A stretch of 32,616 nt of DNA from a candidate division NC10 bacterium RIFCSPLOWO2_12_FULL_66_18 (lineage in GTDB: Bacteria; Methylomirabilota; Methylomirabilia; Methylomirabilales; 2-02-FULL-66-22): NCBI GenBank assembly GCA_001771285.1, contig METI01000155.1:33983-66598 (forward strand). The letters run 5' to 3'. The translations under genes were made by a program, and so were the position numbers. Positions 17,143-25,519 of the stretch are shown here, one piece after another (the first letter of the stretch is position 1; each line of letters opens with the position of its first letter). Under the pieces are notes generated by a model, which saw nothing but the letters and a program-made list of their open reading frames with translations, was not told where the DNA came from and did not search any database.

Positions 17143-17670
17143 TCAGGCCTCGGGCTCGATCAGCCCGTAGTGGCCATCTCGCCGGCGATAGACGACGTTC
17201 ACCTCTTCGGTCAGGGCGTTGCGGAACACGTAGAAGCTGTGTCCCAGCAGATTCATCTGCAGGATGGCCTCGTCCACTCCGGCCGGTTTGATCGCAAAGC
17301 GCTTGGTCTTGACCACGGGCGGCTCCTCCTCGACCACCGGGGCCACCGCGGCCACGCGGCCCCCGCGGTTGGTCCCCCGGGTCGCATGGGCCACGATCCG
17401 CCCCTTGTAGCGTAGGATCTGGCGTTCCAGCTTCTCCGCCACCAGGTCAAGGGAGGAGTACATGTCGTCGCTCTCCTCCTCCGCCCGGATGGTGAGGTCC
17501 CGCACCCGCAGGGTAACCTCCGCGATCTGCCGGTGCTTGGCCACCGACAGGACGACGTGAATGGCAACGATATCCTCCAGGTACCGGGTGAGTCGGTTCA
17601 GCTTCTCCTCGGCGTACCCCCGGAGGGCGGGAGTGATGTCCAGGTTCCTCCCCGTGACGGAAAATTGCAT
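17143..17670 (-). CDS. hpf: Ribosome hibernation promoting factor, long form
   Basis: A 175-residue HPF. The N-terminal S30AE domain (MQFSVTGRNLDITPALRGY, then YAEEKLNRLTRYLED) binds the 30S subunit; a variable linker at about 95-120 leads to the C-terminal dimerisation domain with FAIKPAGVDEAILQMNLLGHSFYVFRN split across 125-152. Long HPF drives 100S ribosome dimer formation in stationary phase. The start at 17670 is supported by GGAAGGAG upstream; longer in-frame starts up to 17799 lack homology. It lies between rpoN (160-base gap) and hprK (26-base gap). Three GTGCAT direct repeats lie in the gap upstream. Confidence 0.95.
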   Translation of the reverse strand: MQFSVTGRNLDITPALRGYAEEKLNRLTRYLEDIVAIHVVLSVAKHRQIAEVTLRVRDLTIRAEEESDDMYSSLDLVAEKLERQILRYKGRIVAHATRGTNRGGRVAAVAPVVEEEPPVVKTKRFAIKPAGVDEAILQMNLLGHSFYVFRNALTEEVNVVYRRRDGHYGLIEPEA

Positions 17671-17778
17671 GGTCGGACTCCTTCCGGAAACTGCGGGTCG
17701 GACGGAGTGAAGCGCTCCCGGAGTTGGCCGGTCGGCCGGGACCCTGCCGAGAAGCGGACTCTCCGGATTGCCGGGCGT

Positions 17779-17816
17779 GTGCATGTGTCGGTGGTGCATC
17801 CTCTGCTGCGGTGCAT
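17779..17816. repeat. Three GTGCAT direct repeats upstream of hpf
   Basis: GTGCAT occurs at 17779-17784, 17794-17799 and 17811-17816 (ATGCAC on the transcribed strand), at 15 and 17 base steps, in the rpoN-hpf spacer. Placement upstream of hpf could suit a regulator, but the motif is short and no promoter boxes were identified with confidence. Confidence 0.3.
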
Positions 17817-17830
17817 GCGGGGGGCGCAGC

Positions 17831-19267
17831 TCAGTAGCGTTTGCGCCGGCTGGAGGCGGGGATCCTGAGCTGGCCCCGGTACTTGGCCACGGTCCGGCGG
17901 GCGATCTCGACCCCGTGCTCTCGTCGCAGGATCTCTACGATCTTCTGGTCGGAGAGGGGCCGGCCGCTGTCCTCGACGGTGAGCAGCTTGTGGATGAGGT
18001 CCTTGACCTTGAGGGAGGAGACGGTGTCGCCGCTGGTGGCGGGGACGCCCCGGTGGAAGAAGTACTTCAGCTCGAACAGCCCCTGCGGGGTGTGGATGTA
18101 CTTGTTGGTGGTGACCCGGCTGACCGTGGATTCGTGCATGCCGATGTCCTCGGCCACTTCCTTCAGGGTGAGGGGACGCAGGGCCGTGATCCCATCATCC
18201 AGGAACTTGCGCTGGAACTTCACCAGGCTCTCCGCCACCTTGTAGAGGGTCCGCTGCCGCTGTTCGATGCTGCGGATCAGCCAGAGGGCCGAGCGCATCC
18301 GGCCCTCGAGATACTCCCGGACCTCCTGGCCGTTCCCTGCCTTGTTGGCCAGGATGGTCCGATAGTAGGGGCTGACCCGGAGGCGCGGGAGCCCATCGTC
18401 GTTCAGGACCACCACGAACCGGTCATCCACCTTGACGATGTAGACGTCCGGCGTGATGTAGCGCGGGTCCTCGGTGCCGAAGGTCCGCCCCGGTTTCGGC
18501 TCCAGGGTGGTGATATATTCCACCGCCGCCTGGATCTCCTTGACCGGCACACCCAGCGTTCCCGCCAGCTTCTCCCACTGCCGTCCTTCCAGCTCCCCCA
18601 GGTGGGCCGAGATCAGCTCCTTGGCCAGGGGGTGCTGGTCCGGGCGCGTCTCCAGTTGCAGCAGCAGGCACTCCCGCAGGTCCCGGGCTCCCACCCCGGT
18701 GGGCTCGAAGCGCTGCACCAGGCGCAGCGCCTCCTCCAGCCGCGGGATCCCGACCCCGGCCGAGGCGGCCAGGGCCTCCAGCGGCTCCTTCAGGTAGCCG
18801 GACTCATCCAGGTTGCCGACCACCAGCATCCCCAGGCGCAACAGCTCGGGATCCGAAGTGCTGAGGTGGAGCTGGAACAGCAGGTGATCCAGGAGGGAGT
18901 GGGGCTTGGTGAGGTGGATCTCCGCGTCGAACCGCTCCAGCTCCTCGCGCGGGATCTGGGGCCGGTAGTCCGAGGCGTCCTGCAGGTAGCTCTCCCAGTC
19001 GAAAGCGTCGATCCGGTCCGCCCGTTCGTCCTCGGCCTTCTCCGCCTCCGCGCGCTCGGGCTCCGGCGGATCCTGCTCCTGGGAGAGCTGGGGATCCGTC
19101 GTCTCCTCCAGCACCTCCTCCAGGACCGGGTTCTCTTCCAGATGCTGCACCAGCTCCTGGACGAGCTCCAACCGCGAGAGCTGCAGCAGGCTGATGGCCT
19201 GCTGCAGCATCGGCGTCATGATCATCCGCTGCGTCTGCAGCATGCGGAGCTTGATGTCGAACGCCAT
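17831..19267 (-). CDS. rpoN: RNA polymerase sigma-54 factor
   Basis: A 478-residue sigma-54. Region I starts MAFDIKLRMLQTQRMIMTPM with the Gln/Leu-rich helix (QQAISLLQLSRLELVQEL) that contacts activators, followed by an acidic region II (about 50-115), the core-binding domain, a helix-turn-helix with TLKEVAEDIGMHESTVSRVT near 377-396, and the RpoN box ARRTVAKYR at 456-464 that reads the -24 element. Complete and normal in length. It is the fourth gene of the lptC-lptA-lptB-rpoN group and starts 21 bases after lptB. Its presence means -24/-12 promoters and enhancer-binding activators should exist elsewhere in the genome. Confidence 0.97.
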   Translation of the reverse strand: MAFDIKLRMLQTQRMIMTPMLQQAISLLQLSRLELVQELVQHLEENPVLEEVLEETTDPQLSQEQDPPEPERAEAEKAEDERADRIDAFDWESYLQDASDYRPQIPREELERFDAEIHLTKPHSLLDHLLFQLHLSTSDPELLRLGMLVVGNLDESGYLKEPLEALAASAGVGIPRLEEALRLVQRFEPTGVGARDLRECLLLQLETRPDQHPLAKELISAHLGELEGRQWEKLAGTLGVPVKEIQAAVEYITTLEPKPGRTFGTEDPRYITPDVYIVKVDDRFVVVLNDDGLPRLRVSPYYRTILANKAGNGQEVREYLEGRMRSALWLIRSIEQRQRTLYKVAESLVKFQRKFLDDGITALRPLTLKEVAEDIGMHESTVSRVTTNKYIHTPQGLFELKYFFHRGVPATSGDTVSSLKVKDLIHKLLTVEDSGRPLSDQKIVEILRREHGVEIARRTVAKYRGQLRIPASSRRKRY

Positions 19268-19287
19268 GGGTGCGTGCCCCGTCCCCG

Positions 19288-20061
19288 TCAGAGGGAAAAA
19301 CGTTCCCCGAGGTAAATCTCGCGGGCGACCTCGTCCGCCGCCAACTGGGCGGCCGTGCCGGACAGCAGGATCTGTCCCTCATGAATAATATAGGCCCGGT
19401 CCACGATCTGCAAGGTCTCGCGCACGTTGTGGTCCGTGATGAGCACCCCGATCCCGCGATCCTTGAGCTGTCCGATGATGCCCTGGATGTCGTAGACCGC
19501 GATGGGATCGATCCCGGCGAAGGGCTCGTCCAGGAGCATGAAGCGGGGTTCGGTGGCTAACGCCCGGGTGATCTCGGCGCGCCGCCGCTCGCCCCCCGAG
19601 AGGGTGTAGGCCGGGCTCTTGGCCAGGTGGGCGATGTTCAGCTCCTGCAGCAGGGCCCGGGCGCGCCCCGCCCGGTCTCTCGACGGCACGCCCAGCGCCT
19701 CGAGAATCGCCAGGATATTCTCCTCCACGGTCAGCTTCCGGAAGATGGACGGCTCCTGGGGCAGGAACCCCATCCCCCGGCGCGCCCGCTGATGCACGGG
19801 CAGGGAGGTGATGTCCTCCCCGTTCAGGAGGACCCGGCCGGAGTCGGGACGCGTCAGGCCCAGGATCATGTAGAAGGCCGTCGTCTTGCCGGCCCCGTTG
19901 GGTCCCAGCAGCCCGACCACTTCGCCCGCGTCCAGCGAGAGGCTCAGATCCGACACCACCACCCGCTGCTTGAAGGCCTTCACCAGTTTCTCCGTCCGCA
20001 GGGAGTGCTCCATCGCGTCGATCGTCATCGGTCCGTCGGTGGCGTCGAGGAGGGGCCTCAT
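19288..20061 (-). CDS. lptB: LPS export ABC transporter ATP-binding protein
   Basis: ATPase that powers LptFG extraction of lipopolysaccharide from the inner membrane. It has Walker [10 protein letters not shown] at 53-61, Q-loop [14 protein letters not shown], signature LSGGERRR, Walker [13 protein letters not shown] and the switch His in [10 protein letters not shown], all intact. The start chosen is ATG at 20061, which overlaps the lptA stop as ATGA and gives 257 residues; ATG codons at residues 12 and 17 would give lengths closer to the usual 240. Position between lptA and rpoN is the classical arrangement. Confidence 0.96.
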   Translation of the reverse strand: MRPLLDATDGPMTIDAMEHSLRTEKLVKAFKQRVVVSDLSLSLDAGEVVGLLGPNGAGKTTAFYMILGLTRPDSGRVLLNGEDITSLPVHQRARRGMGFLPQEPSIFRKLTVEENILAILEALGVPSRDRAGRARALLQELNIAHLAKSPAYTLSGGERRRAEITRALATEPRFMLLDEPFAGIDPIAVYDIQGIIGQLKDRGIGVLITDHNVRETLQIVDRAYIIHEGQILLSGTAAQLAADEVAREIYLGERFSL

Positions 20062-20567
20062 CGACGGGCGCCGCCCCGCTCTCGCGCCTCGCCCCGCTTC
20101 GGGTAGAGCACGGCGTTGACCCGCTCCCCATCGCAGCCGTCCACCTGGCTCCGATCCTCCCGCAGGAGCAGCGTGATCCGGCACCCGGTCACCACATCGC
20201 TGTCCTGCCACACCTTGGGATGGCCGAGGAGCACGGCGCGGTCTTCCCGCGGGAAGTACTCCGCCCGCTCCGCCACGCCCCGCCGCTCGCCGTAGGAGAG
20301 GCGGACGTTCCCCGCCGCCATCGCCCGCTCGATCTCCTCCATGCGGTCATCGAAGAAGAATTCGATCCGGTCCGCCAGGATGCTGAGGCCCCGACCCCGG
20401 TCGTTGGCCGCCACGTTGCCCTGGTAGATCGCCACCCGGGCCTTGCGATTGACCTCCAGCGTGTCGGCCGAGATAGTGATGGGCGCGCCCTCCTCCGCAG
20501 CTCGGGGAACCCCCGGGGCGACCGCACCCAGCAGGAGGACCAGCGGCAGCCATCGCGAACAGTTCAT
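20058..20567 (-). CDS. lptA: LPS transport periplasmic protein LptA (OstA-like)
   Basis: A 169-residue periplasmic beta-jellyroll that forms the bridge carrying lipopolysaccharide between membranes. A signal peptide (about residues 1-23, ending PRAAEE) is followed by the OstA core: [29 protein letters not shown] and [19 protein letters not shown]. The C-terminus is rich in Arg. The ATG at 20567 overlaps the lptC stop (ATGA), and its own stop overlaps the lptB start, so the three Lpt genes are translationally linked. Confidence 0.93.
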   Translation of the reverse strand: MNCSRWLPLVLLLGAVAPGVPRAAEEGAPITISADTLEVNRKARVAIYQGNVAANDRGRGLSILADRIEFFFDDRMEEIERAMAAGNVRLSYGERRGVAERAEYFPREDRAVLLGHPKVWQDSDVVTGCRITLLLREDRSQVDGCDGERVNAVLYPKRGEARERGGARR

Positions 20568-21184
20568 GGAGCGAGGCTCCTCCCCGCCGGCCTCGGCGCC
20601 GATCCTGGCGCCGGTGCCCCGGCCGGCGCCGGGGCGGTCGCTGGCGACCGCAGTTGTGAGGTGATGTTCTGGAAGATCCGAACCTGTTCCAGGCCGGTTT
20701 CCGCCTCCAGGCCGCGGCCGCGGCTCAGCCAGCCGCCGCGGCTCACCGTGACCGGCTGGTCGGTCTGGAGGCGCCGGGACGCAGCCAACCAGCGGAGGGC
20801 CTCTGTCCGGAGTTCCGTCCCCTGGTCCGAGCGGCCGACGACCCCGCCCTCCAGCCGTACGTCCTTGGTCGTGAGGTCCACCGTCGCCTTGTTGGCGGTG
20901 CACGTGAACTGTCCCTGGGTGGAGTAGAGCGTGACCTCCACGGGGCGGGTGACCCGGGAGAGGACCGTGTAGCCCTCCCGCTCGTGCACCTCCGCACGGT
21001 CTGCCCGCAACTCCCATAACCTGGACCCGCCACGGGTCTCGATCATGTGAATTTGCCGGAGGGTGATATCGGGTGGGGAGGAGACGGGCGGGGAGGGGCC
21101 GGCCCCGGACACGTGGCTGGGGACGAAACCCGCCAGGACCAGTGGACAGGCAATCAGGGGAACCCAGCGCATCAGCCGCCACAT
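20564..21184 (-). CDS. lptC: LPS export system protein LptC
   Basis: Inner-membrane-anchored periplasmic protein that receives lipopolysaccharide from LptB2FG and hands it to LptA. The 206-residue chain starts with a hydrophobic anchor (about 5-27), then the jellyroll: ETRGGSRLWELRADRAEVHE near 49-68, FTCTANKATVDLTTKDVRLEG, and GTELRTEALRWLAASRRL. The C-terminal 30 residues are Ala/Pro-rich low complexity. Two starts are possible, ATG at 21184 or ATG at 21172. The promoter at 21194-21223 places transcription start only a few bases before 21184, so the first would be nearly leaderless. Confidence 0.88.
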   Translation of the reverse strand: MWRLMRWVPLIACPLVLAGFVPSHVSGAGPSPPVSSPPDITLRQIHMIETRGGSRLWELRADRAEVHEREGYTVLSRVTRPVEVTLYSTQGQFTCTANKATVDLTTKDVRLEGGVVGRSDQGTELRTEALRWLAASRRLQTDQPVTVSRGGWLSRGRGLEAETGLEQVRIFQNITSQLRSPATAPAPAGAPAPGSAPRPAGRSLAP

Positions 21185-21193
21185 GACGGCAAT

Positions 21194-21223
21194 GCTATAA
21201 CATAGGGGCGCGCGGAATGTAAA
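21194..21223 (-). promoter_or_regulatory. Promoter of the lptCAB-rpoN operon, with extended -10
   Basis: On the minus strand -35 TTTACA (21218-21223) and -10 TATAGC (21194-21199) are separated by 18 bases; TG one base before the -10 makes it an extended -10 element. The predicted start of transcription is about 3-5 bases from the first lptC ATG. This is the only good promoter match between the upstream glutaryl-CoA dehydrogenase gene and lptC. Confidence 0.6.
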
Positions 21224-21264
21224 GCAAATCTCGTGCCGGGAGAGACACCCGTGCCCCGATCAGG

Positions 21265-22431
21265 TCACCCCAGCGCCGAGATGCCGGTGATGTCCCGCCC
21301 CAGGATCAGGGTGTGGATGTCGTGGGTCCCCTCATAGGTGAAAACCGACTCCAGGTTCAGCAGGTGCCGGATCACGGGATATTCGTCGACGATGCCGTTG
21401 GCCCCGTGGATGTCCCGGGCCAGGCGGGCGATCTCCAGGGCTGCCGCCACGTTGTTCCGCTTGGCCAGCGACACCTGCGTGTGCCGGAGCCGGCCGGCAT
21501 CCTTGAGCCGCCCGAGCTGCAGGCACAAGAGTTGCGCCTTCGTGATCTCGGTCAGCATGTGGACCAGCTTCTGCTGAACGAGCTGGAACGACGCGATGGG
21601 CTTCCCGAATTGGATGCGCCGGCGGCTGTACGTCAGAGACGCCTGGTAACACGCCACGGCGGCGCCCACGGCCCCCCACGCGATGCCGTAGCGTGCCTGG
21701 TTCAGGCAGGACAGGGGCGACCGCAGGTCTTCGGTCTTCGGCAGAAGGTTATCGCCCGGGATGCGGCAGTCTTGGAAGGAGAGTTCCGAGGTCACCGAGG
21801 CGCGCATGGAGTGCTTCCCGTGGATGTCCCGGGCGGTGAAGCCGGGCGTCCCCTTCTCCACCAGGAAGCCGCGGATCACGCCGTCCAGTTTGGCCCAGAC
21901 CACGGCCACGTCGGCGATGCTGCCGTTGGTGATCCAGAGCTTGGTGCCGTTCAAGACGTACTCGCTCCCCACCCGCACGGCCTTGGTGGCCATGTTCCCC
22001 GGGTCCGAGCCGAAGTCCGGCTCGGTCAGGCCGAAGCAGCCCACGGCCTCGCCCGCGGCCAGCCTTGGCAGCCAGCGCTGTTTCTGTGCCTCGGAAGCGA
22101 AGGTGTGGATCGGGTACATGACCAGGGACCCCTGGACCGACGCGAAGCTCCGCACGCCCGAATCGCCCCGCTCCAGCTCTTGCAGGATCAGCCCGTAGGC
22201 GACGTTATTGATGCCCGCGCACCCGTAGCCCTGGAGGTTGGCGCCGAGAAACTCCAGCTCACCCATCTTCCGGACGAGGCCCGTCGGGAACTTCCCCTCG
22301 CGGAAGTGCTGGGTGATGAGGGGGAGGATCTGCTCGTCCGTGAAGGCCCGGGCCAGGTCCCGCATCATCCGCTCCTCCTCCGAGAGGAGTCCCTCGACCT
22401 CGTAGTAATCCACGCCCGTGAATCCACTCAT
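21265..22431 (-). CDS. gcdH: Glutaryl-CoA dehydrogenase
   Basis: FAD enzyme that oxidises and decarboxylates glutaryl-CoA to crotonyl-CoA, the last specific step of lysine, tryptophan or aromatic breakdown. The 388-residue protein has the glutaryl-CoA subgroup marks: RSFASVQGSLVM with Arg94 and Ser98 (the residues that hold the glutaryl carboxylate in human GCDH), GCFGLTEPDFGSDP, and the catalytic glutamate in TYEGTHDIHTLILGRDITG (Glu367). Straight-chain acyl-CoA dehydrogenases lack this set, so the specific call is good. ATG at 22431 follows GGGGGGAG. It is downstream of an ornithine cyclodeaminase homologue and an aldehyde dehydrogenase in the same direction. A GC-rich hairpin (22506-22524) precedes it. 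Confidence 0.92.
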   Translation of the reverse strand: MSGFTGVDYYEVEGLLSEEERMMRDLARAFTDEQILPLITQHFREGKFPTGLVRKMGELEFLGANLQGYGCAGINNVAYGLILQELERGDSGVRSFASVQGSLVMYPIHTFASEAQKQRWLPRLAAGEAVGCFGLTEPDFGSDPGNMATKAVRVGSEYVLNGTKLWITNGSIADVAVVWAKLDGVIRGFLVEKGTPGFTARDIHGKHSMRASVTSELSFQDCRIPGDNLLPKTEDLRSPLSCLNQARYGIAWGAVGAAVACYQASLTYSRRRIQFGKPIASFQLVQQKLVHMLTEITKAQLLCLQLGRLKDAGRLRHTQVSLAKRNNVAAALEIARLARDIHGANGIVDEYPVIRHLLNLESVFTYEGTHDIHTLILGRDITGISALG

Positions 22432-22505
22432 GACGCTCCCCCCTGCCTCACCGCGTGAACCGAGGCGCCTCGCCCGGTTTCCTGGGGTTGCCCCGTTTCG
22501 CACCC

Positions 22506-22524
22506 CCCGCGCCCTGGGCGCGGG
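22506..22524. other. Perfect 8-base GC hairpin in the gcdH upstream spacer
   Basis: CCCGCGCC and GGCGCGGG flank a 3-base loop between the cyclodeaminase stop and the gcdH start. There is no U tract on either strand, so it is a possible pause, processing or attenuation hairpin rather than an intrinsic terminator. Confidence 0.4.
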
Positions 22525-22547
22525 ACGCCAATCCCGGCTCGCGGGCC

Positions 22548-23522
22548 TCAGAGCGGCAGGCGCGTGCCGATCCCCTGGATCGTCGCCTGCTCGAAGATCC
22601 GGACCGCCGTCACCATGTCCTCGATCGCCAGCCCCAGGTGCATGGCCATCGTCCGCTGCGCGGGTGACGTCCGCCCCGGTTTCTTCCCCGCCACCACCTC
22701 GCCCAGATCGCCCTGCACGGCGGGGGTGCCCTGGAAGTATCCCAGCGTCCGGTAGAACACCATCTGGGCCACGTCATCGGTGTAGAAAAGGTCCATGGCC
22801 CCGATGGCCTCCGGGGTGAACTGGGAGTCGAAATCCACCGGCATGCAGAAGGCGCCCGGCTTGATCCATTCGGGGCGTATGACCGAGGTCGGGTGCTTCA
22901 GGATCTCTGCTGCGGTCACGATGATGTCGGCGTTTCGCACCGCCGATTCGCAGTCCTCGGCCGCGACCATGTTGACCCCATGTGTCGCCTGCATTTCTTG
23001 GACAAAGCGCTCCAGGTTCGCTCGGACTCGGTCGTACGCCTTGACGAGCCGAATAGTCGGGAACTGGACCAGCATGGCCTCCAGGTGGCTCCGCCCCTGT
23101 ACCCCGCAGCCGATGATGGCTAGCCACGCGGCGTCTTTGATGGCCAGGTACTTACCCGCTACGGCGCTGGCCGCCCCTGTCCGCTTCGCAGTGATCCAGG
23201 TACAGTCCATGATGGCCATGGGAAGGCCCGTTTCAGGATCGTTCAACATCACGAGACCACTGATAGTCGGCAGACCCCGGGCCTGGTTCTTTATGAAGTT
23301 TCCGACCCACTTGATTCCGGCGGCGCGCGGCGAGGCAACATACGCCGGCATGGCATGCAGGAAGTCATCGGGCGCCGGATGGACCCCGATCTTGGCCGGC
23401 ATCTCGACCCGGCCTTCCCCCTTCTCCCGGAAGACCGCCTCCACGGCAGCGATGATCTCCGCCATGGGAAGGCCGACCTTTTCGACGTCCGCCCGGGACA
23501 GGTACAGCAACTCACTTCCCAT
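22548..23522 (-). CDS. Ornithine cyclodeaminase / mu-crystallin (ketimine reductase) family protein
   Basis: A 324-residue NAD(P)-dependent enzyme of the OCD/mu-crystallin family. Visible parts: an N-terminal substrate domain with FLHAMPAYV and AGIKWVGNF (the Lys72 region is conserved in the family), TAKRTGAASAVAGKYLA, the Rossmann loop IIGCGVQGRSH with GCGVQG at 138-143, and the C-terminal GDLGEVVAGKKPGR. Members act as ornithine or lysine cyclodeaminases, ketimine (piperideine-2-carboxylate) reductases, or alanine dehydrogenases. Between an aldehyde dehydrogenase and glutaryl-CoA dehydrogenase, a role in lysine/pipecolate metabolism is the best guess, but substrate is not fixed by sequence. 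Confidence 0.86.
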   Translation of the reverse strand: MGSELLYLSRADVEKVGLPMAEIIAAVEAVFREKGEGRVEMPAKIGVHPAPDDFLHAMPAYVASPRAAGIKWVGNFIKNQARGLPTISGLVMLNDPETGLPMAIMDCTWITAKRTGAASAVAGKYLAIKDAAWLAIIGCGVQGRSHLEAMLVQFPTIRLVKAYDRVRANLERFVQEMQATHGVNMVAAEDCESAVRNADIIVTAAEILKHPTSVIRPEWIKPGAFCMPVDFDSQFTPEAIGAMDLFYTDDVAQMVFYRTLGYFQGTPAVQGDLGEVVAGKKPGRTSPAQRTMAMHLGLAIEDMVTAVRIFEQATIQGIGTRLPL

Positions 23523-23596
23523 ACTGCCCCCGCGTCTCCGCGTCGCCGTTTCCCCGGTTCGCTGCTGCCTCCGGCCTTCTGCCCCTGCTCCCCTCC

Positions 23597-25084
23597 TCAG
23601 CTCACATCGATCTGCGCCCGCTGGAGCTTCCCGCTGTAATCAATGTACACCGTCTTCCATTCGGTGAAGATGTCCATCACCTGCCGGCCGCCCTCCCGAT
23701 GGCCGTTGCCCGTCTGGCGGATTCCCCCGAAGGGCAGATGCACCTCCGCCCCGATGGTCGAGGCGTTCACGTACGTGATCCCAGCTCCCAGCATCTCGAT
23801 GGCGCGGAACGCCTTGTTGATGTCCCGGGTGTAGATCGCCGACGAGAGCCCGTACCGGCTTGCGTTGGCCACCTCGATGGCCTCGTCCAGGCTGGCCACG
23901 GGCAGGACGGCCACGGTGGGGCCGAAGATCTCCTCTTTCGAGATCCGCATCTTAGGAGTCACATCGGCGAAGACCGTAGGGGAGTAGAAGAATCCCTTCT
24001 TGCATTCCCCCTCCCGGTAGATCTCGCCCCCGCACAGGAGCTTGGCCCCTTCCTTGAGCCCGATCTTGGAGTAGCCATGGATCCGCTTGAGCTGTGTCTC
24101 ATTGATGACCGGTCCGACATCCGTACTGGGGGACAGCCCATCCCCCAAGCGCAGGCCTTGGGCCTTGGTCAGCAGGCGGTCGGCGAATTCCTTCACCACC
24201 TTTTTGTGCACGAGGATGCGCGAGGACGCGGTGCAGCGCTGACCAGACGTGCCGAATCCCCCCCAGATCGTTCCGTCCACCGCCAGATCCAGGTCGGCAT
24301 CTTCCATCACCAGAATGGGGTTCTTCCCTCCCATCTCCAGCGAGACGCGCTTGTGCTCGGCTGCGCAGGCAATAGCCACCTCGCGTCCGACCTCGGAGGA
24401 TCCCGTGAAGGAGATCAACGCCACGTCCGGATGCCGGACCAGGGGCGCTCCGGCTTCTTCGCCGAATCCGTGGACGAGGTTGACCACCCCCGGCGGCAGG
24501 CCCGCCTCCAGCAGGATCTCCACCAGGCGGACGCCCATCAGCGGGGTATCCTCGGCCGGCTTGAAGACCGCGGTATTACCCGCCACCAGCGCCGGTGCCA
24601 GCTTCCACGTTGGGATCGCAAGGGGGAAGTTCCACGGGGCGATCACGCCCACGACCCCCAGCGGAACCCGGAGCGTCATGGCGAACTTGTCCGGAAGTTC
24701 CGAAGGTGTGGTCTCGCCCCACAGGCGCCGCCCCTCGCCGGCGATGTAATAGATCATGTCGATGGCTTCCTGCACGTCGCCCCGGGACTCCTTCAGAACC
24801 TTCCCCATCTCCCGCGTCATGAGTTGCGCCAGTTCCTCCTTCCGGCGCACCAGGATCTCCCCGGTCCGGAAGAGGATCTCCGCCCGTCGCGGGGCCGGGA
24901 CCCGGCGCCACTTTGGGAAGTGCGCCTTGACCGCCTCCACCGCCCGGTCCACGTCCCGGTGGTCCGAGCGCGGGAAGCTGCCCAGGATGTCCGTCTTATT
25001 CGCCGGATTGATATCGTCGAACGTCGTTCCATTGGCGGCATCAACCCATTTGCCGTCTATGAAGTTCTGAAATCGCTCTGTCAT
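23597..25084 (-). CDS. NAD(P)-dependent aldehyde dehydrogenase
   Basis: A 495-residue aldehyde dehydrogenase with [18 protein letters not shown] (148-165), [11 protein letters not shown], the general-base Glu250 in SLEMGGKNP, and the nucleophile Cys284 in [12 protein letters not shown]. The C-terminus has [16 protein letters not shown] and TGNGHREGG, then [16 protein letters not shown], a form I associate with aldehyde dehydrogenases suggested to act on alpha-aminoadipate semialdehyde; that is recollection, not proof. It is the first gene of a three-gene run with a cyclodeaminase homologue and glutaryl-CoA dehydrogenase. The start is ATG at 25084 with the domain beginning at once ([10 protein letters not shown]). 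Confidence 0.88.
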   Translation of the reverse strand: MTERFQNFIDGKWVDAANGTTFDDINPANKTDILGSFPRSDHRDVDRAVEAVKAHFPKWRRVPAPRRAEILFRTGEILVRRKEELAQLMTREMGKVLKESRGDVQEAIDMIYYIAGEGRRLWGETTPSELPDKFAMTLRVPLGVVGVIAPWNFPLAIPTWKLAPALVAGNTAVFKPAEDTPLMGVRLVEILLEAGLPPGVVNLVHGFGEEAGAPLVRHPDVALISFTGSSEVGREVAIACAAEHKRVSLEMGGKNPILVMEDADLDLAVDGTIWGGFGTSGQRCTASSRILVHKKVVKEFADRLLTKAQGLRLGDGLSPSTDVGPVINETQLKRIHGYSKIGLKEGAKLLCGGEIYREGECKKGFFYSPTVFADVTPKMRISKEEIFGPTVAVLPVASLDEAIEVANASRYGLSSAIYTRDINKAFRAIEMLGAGITYVNASTIGAEVHLPFGGIRQTGNGHREGGRQVMDIFTEWKTVYIDYSGKLQRAQIDVS

Positions 25085-25222
25085 GATCCAAATCCTCCGC
25101 GGAAGACACCCGCGCGTCGCGACCCGGCCAGCGTGGTCGCGACCGGTATCCTGTCCGAGAGAGCAGCACGGGACTCGCGCCCGCAGTCCACTGTGACTCT
25201 GGAACCGCTCGCCCTCCGGGGG

Positions 25223-25256
25223 TAAGAAGGAAAGGCCCACGGGAGGTCCCATGGGC
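25223..25256 (-). terminator. Terminator-like hairpin or attenuator upstream of the aldehyde dehydrogenase gene
   Basis: A stem GCCCATGGGA / TCCCGTGGGC (one mismatch, tight loop; 25235-25256) is followed on the minus strand by the pyrimidine tract CTTTCCTTCTT. It lies about 150 bases before the aldehyde dehydrogenase start. It could end transcripts from the micro-ORF side or act as an attenuator in the leader. Confidence 0.4.
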
Positions 25257-25407
25257 AATTGAGGAGTGGGTTCGAAACCGAAGGTTTTACTGCGAGGACA
25301 TTAACACACCTGACGAGCCGGGAGCAAGTAGGAAACTAGCTGGCGAGCCCGCCAAAATGTTCGGAAAATTATCTCATGTATGACTTTATGTTCCTGTCGT
25401 AACCTCC

Positions 25408-25436
25408 AAAAAAACAGATCAAAAGAATTATTCGAT
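25408..25436 (-). terminator. Weak A/U-stem hairpin with a T7 run
   Basis: On the minus strand a 6-base stem with one G-T pair (ATCGAA with TTTTGAT, 25418-25436) is followed after three bases by seven consecutive T (25408-25414). It lies about 85 bases past the stop of the second micro-ORF and could end that transcript. The stem is A/T rich, so stability is doubtful. Confidence 0.35.
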
Positions 25437-25481
25437 TATGGTCTTGACGAATCCAAAGGGATATGAGTAGACTATAAGTGC

Positions 25482-25505
25482 CGCTGGGGGGTGCCGCCCC
25501 CAGCG
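25482..25505 (-). other. Strong GC hairpin just after the second micro-ORF
   Basis: Perfect 9-base stem CGCTGGGGG / CCCCCAGCG with a 6-base loop, beginning 15 bases past the TAG of the micro-ORF at 25520-25570. No U tract follows directly. It may protect the 3' end of the transcript or act with the T7-run hairpin further on as a two-part terminator. Confidence 0.5.
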
Positions 25506-25519
25506 TGAGATTGCCGAGA

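Larger units (their letters stand above)
25085..25519. other. A+T-rich non-coding patch upstream of the aldehyde dehydrogenase gene
   Basis: About 435 bases without a credible gene on either strand. Composition drops sharply: 25381-25440 has 19 G+C in 60 bases against roughly two thirds in the neighbouring genes. It holds two terminator-like hairpins (25223-25256 and 25408-25436) and a GC hairpin (25482-25505). The aldehyde dehydrogenase promoter should lie here, but several weak -10-like hexamers (GATAAT, CATAAT) lack good -35 partners. The low G+C and position at the edge of a toxin-antitoxin-like gene pair hint at acquired DNA. Confidence 0.5.

Noticed and set aside
25265..25282. GGGTTCGAAACC looks like a tRNA T-arm
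   Set aside because: No 5-base stem pairs around the TTCGAAA loop on either strand, and no acceptor stem, anticodon arm or CCA end can be placed.
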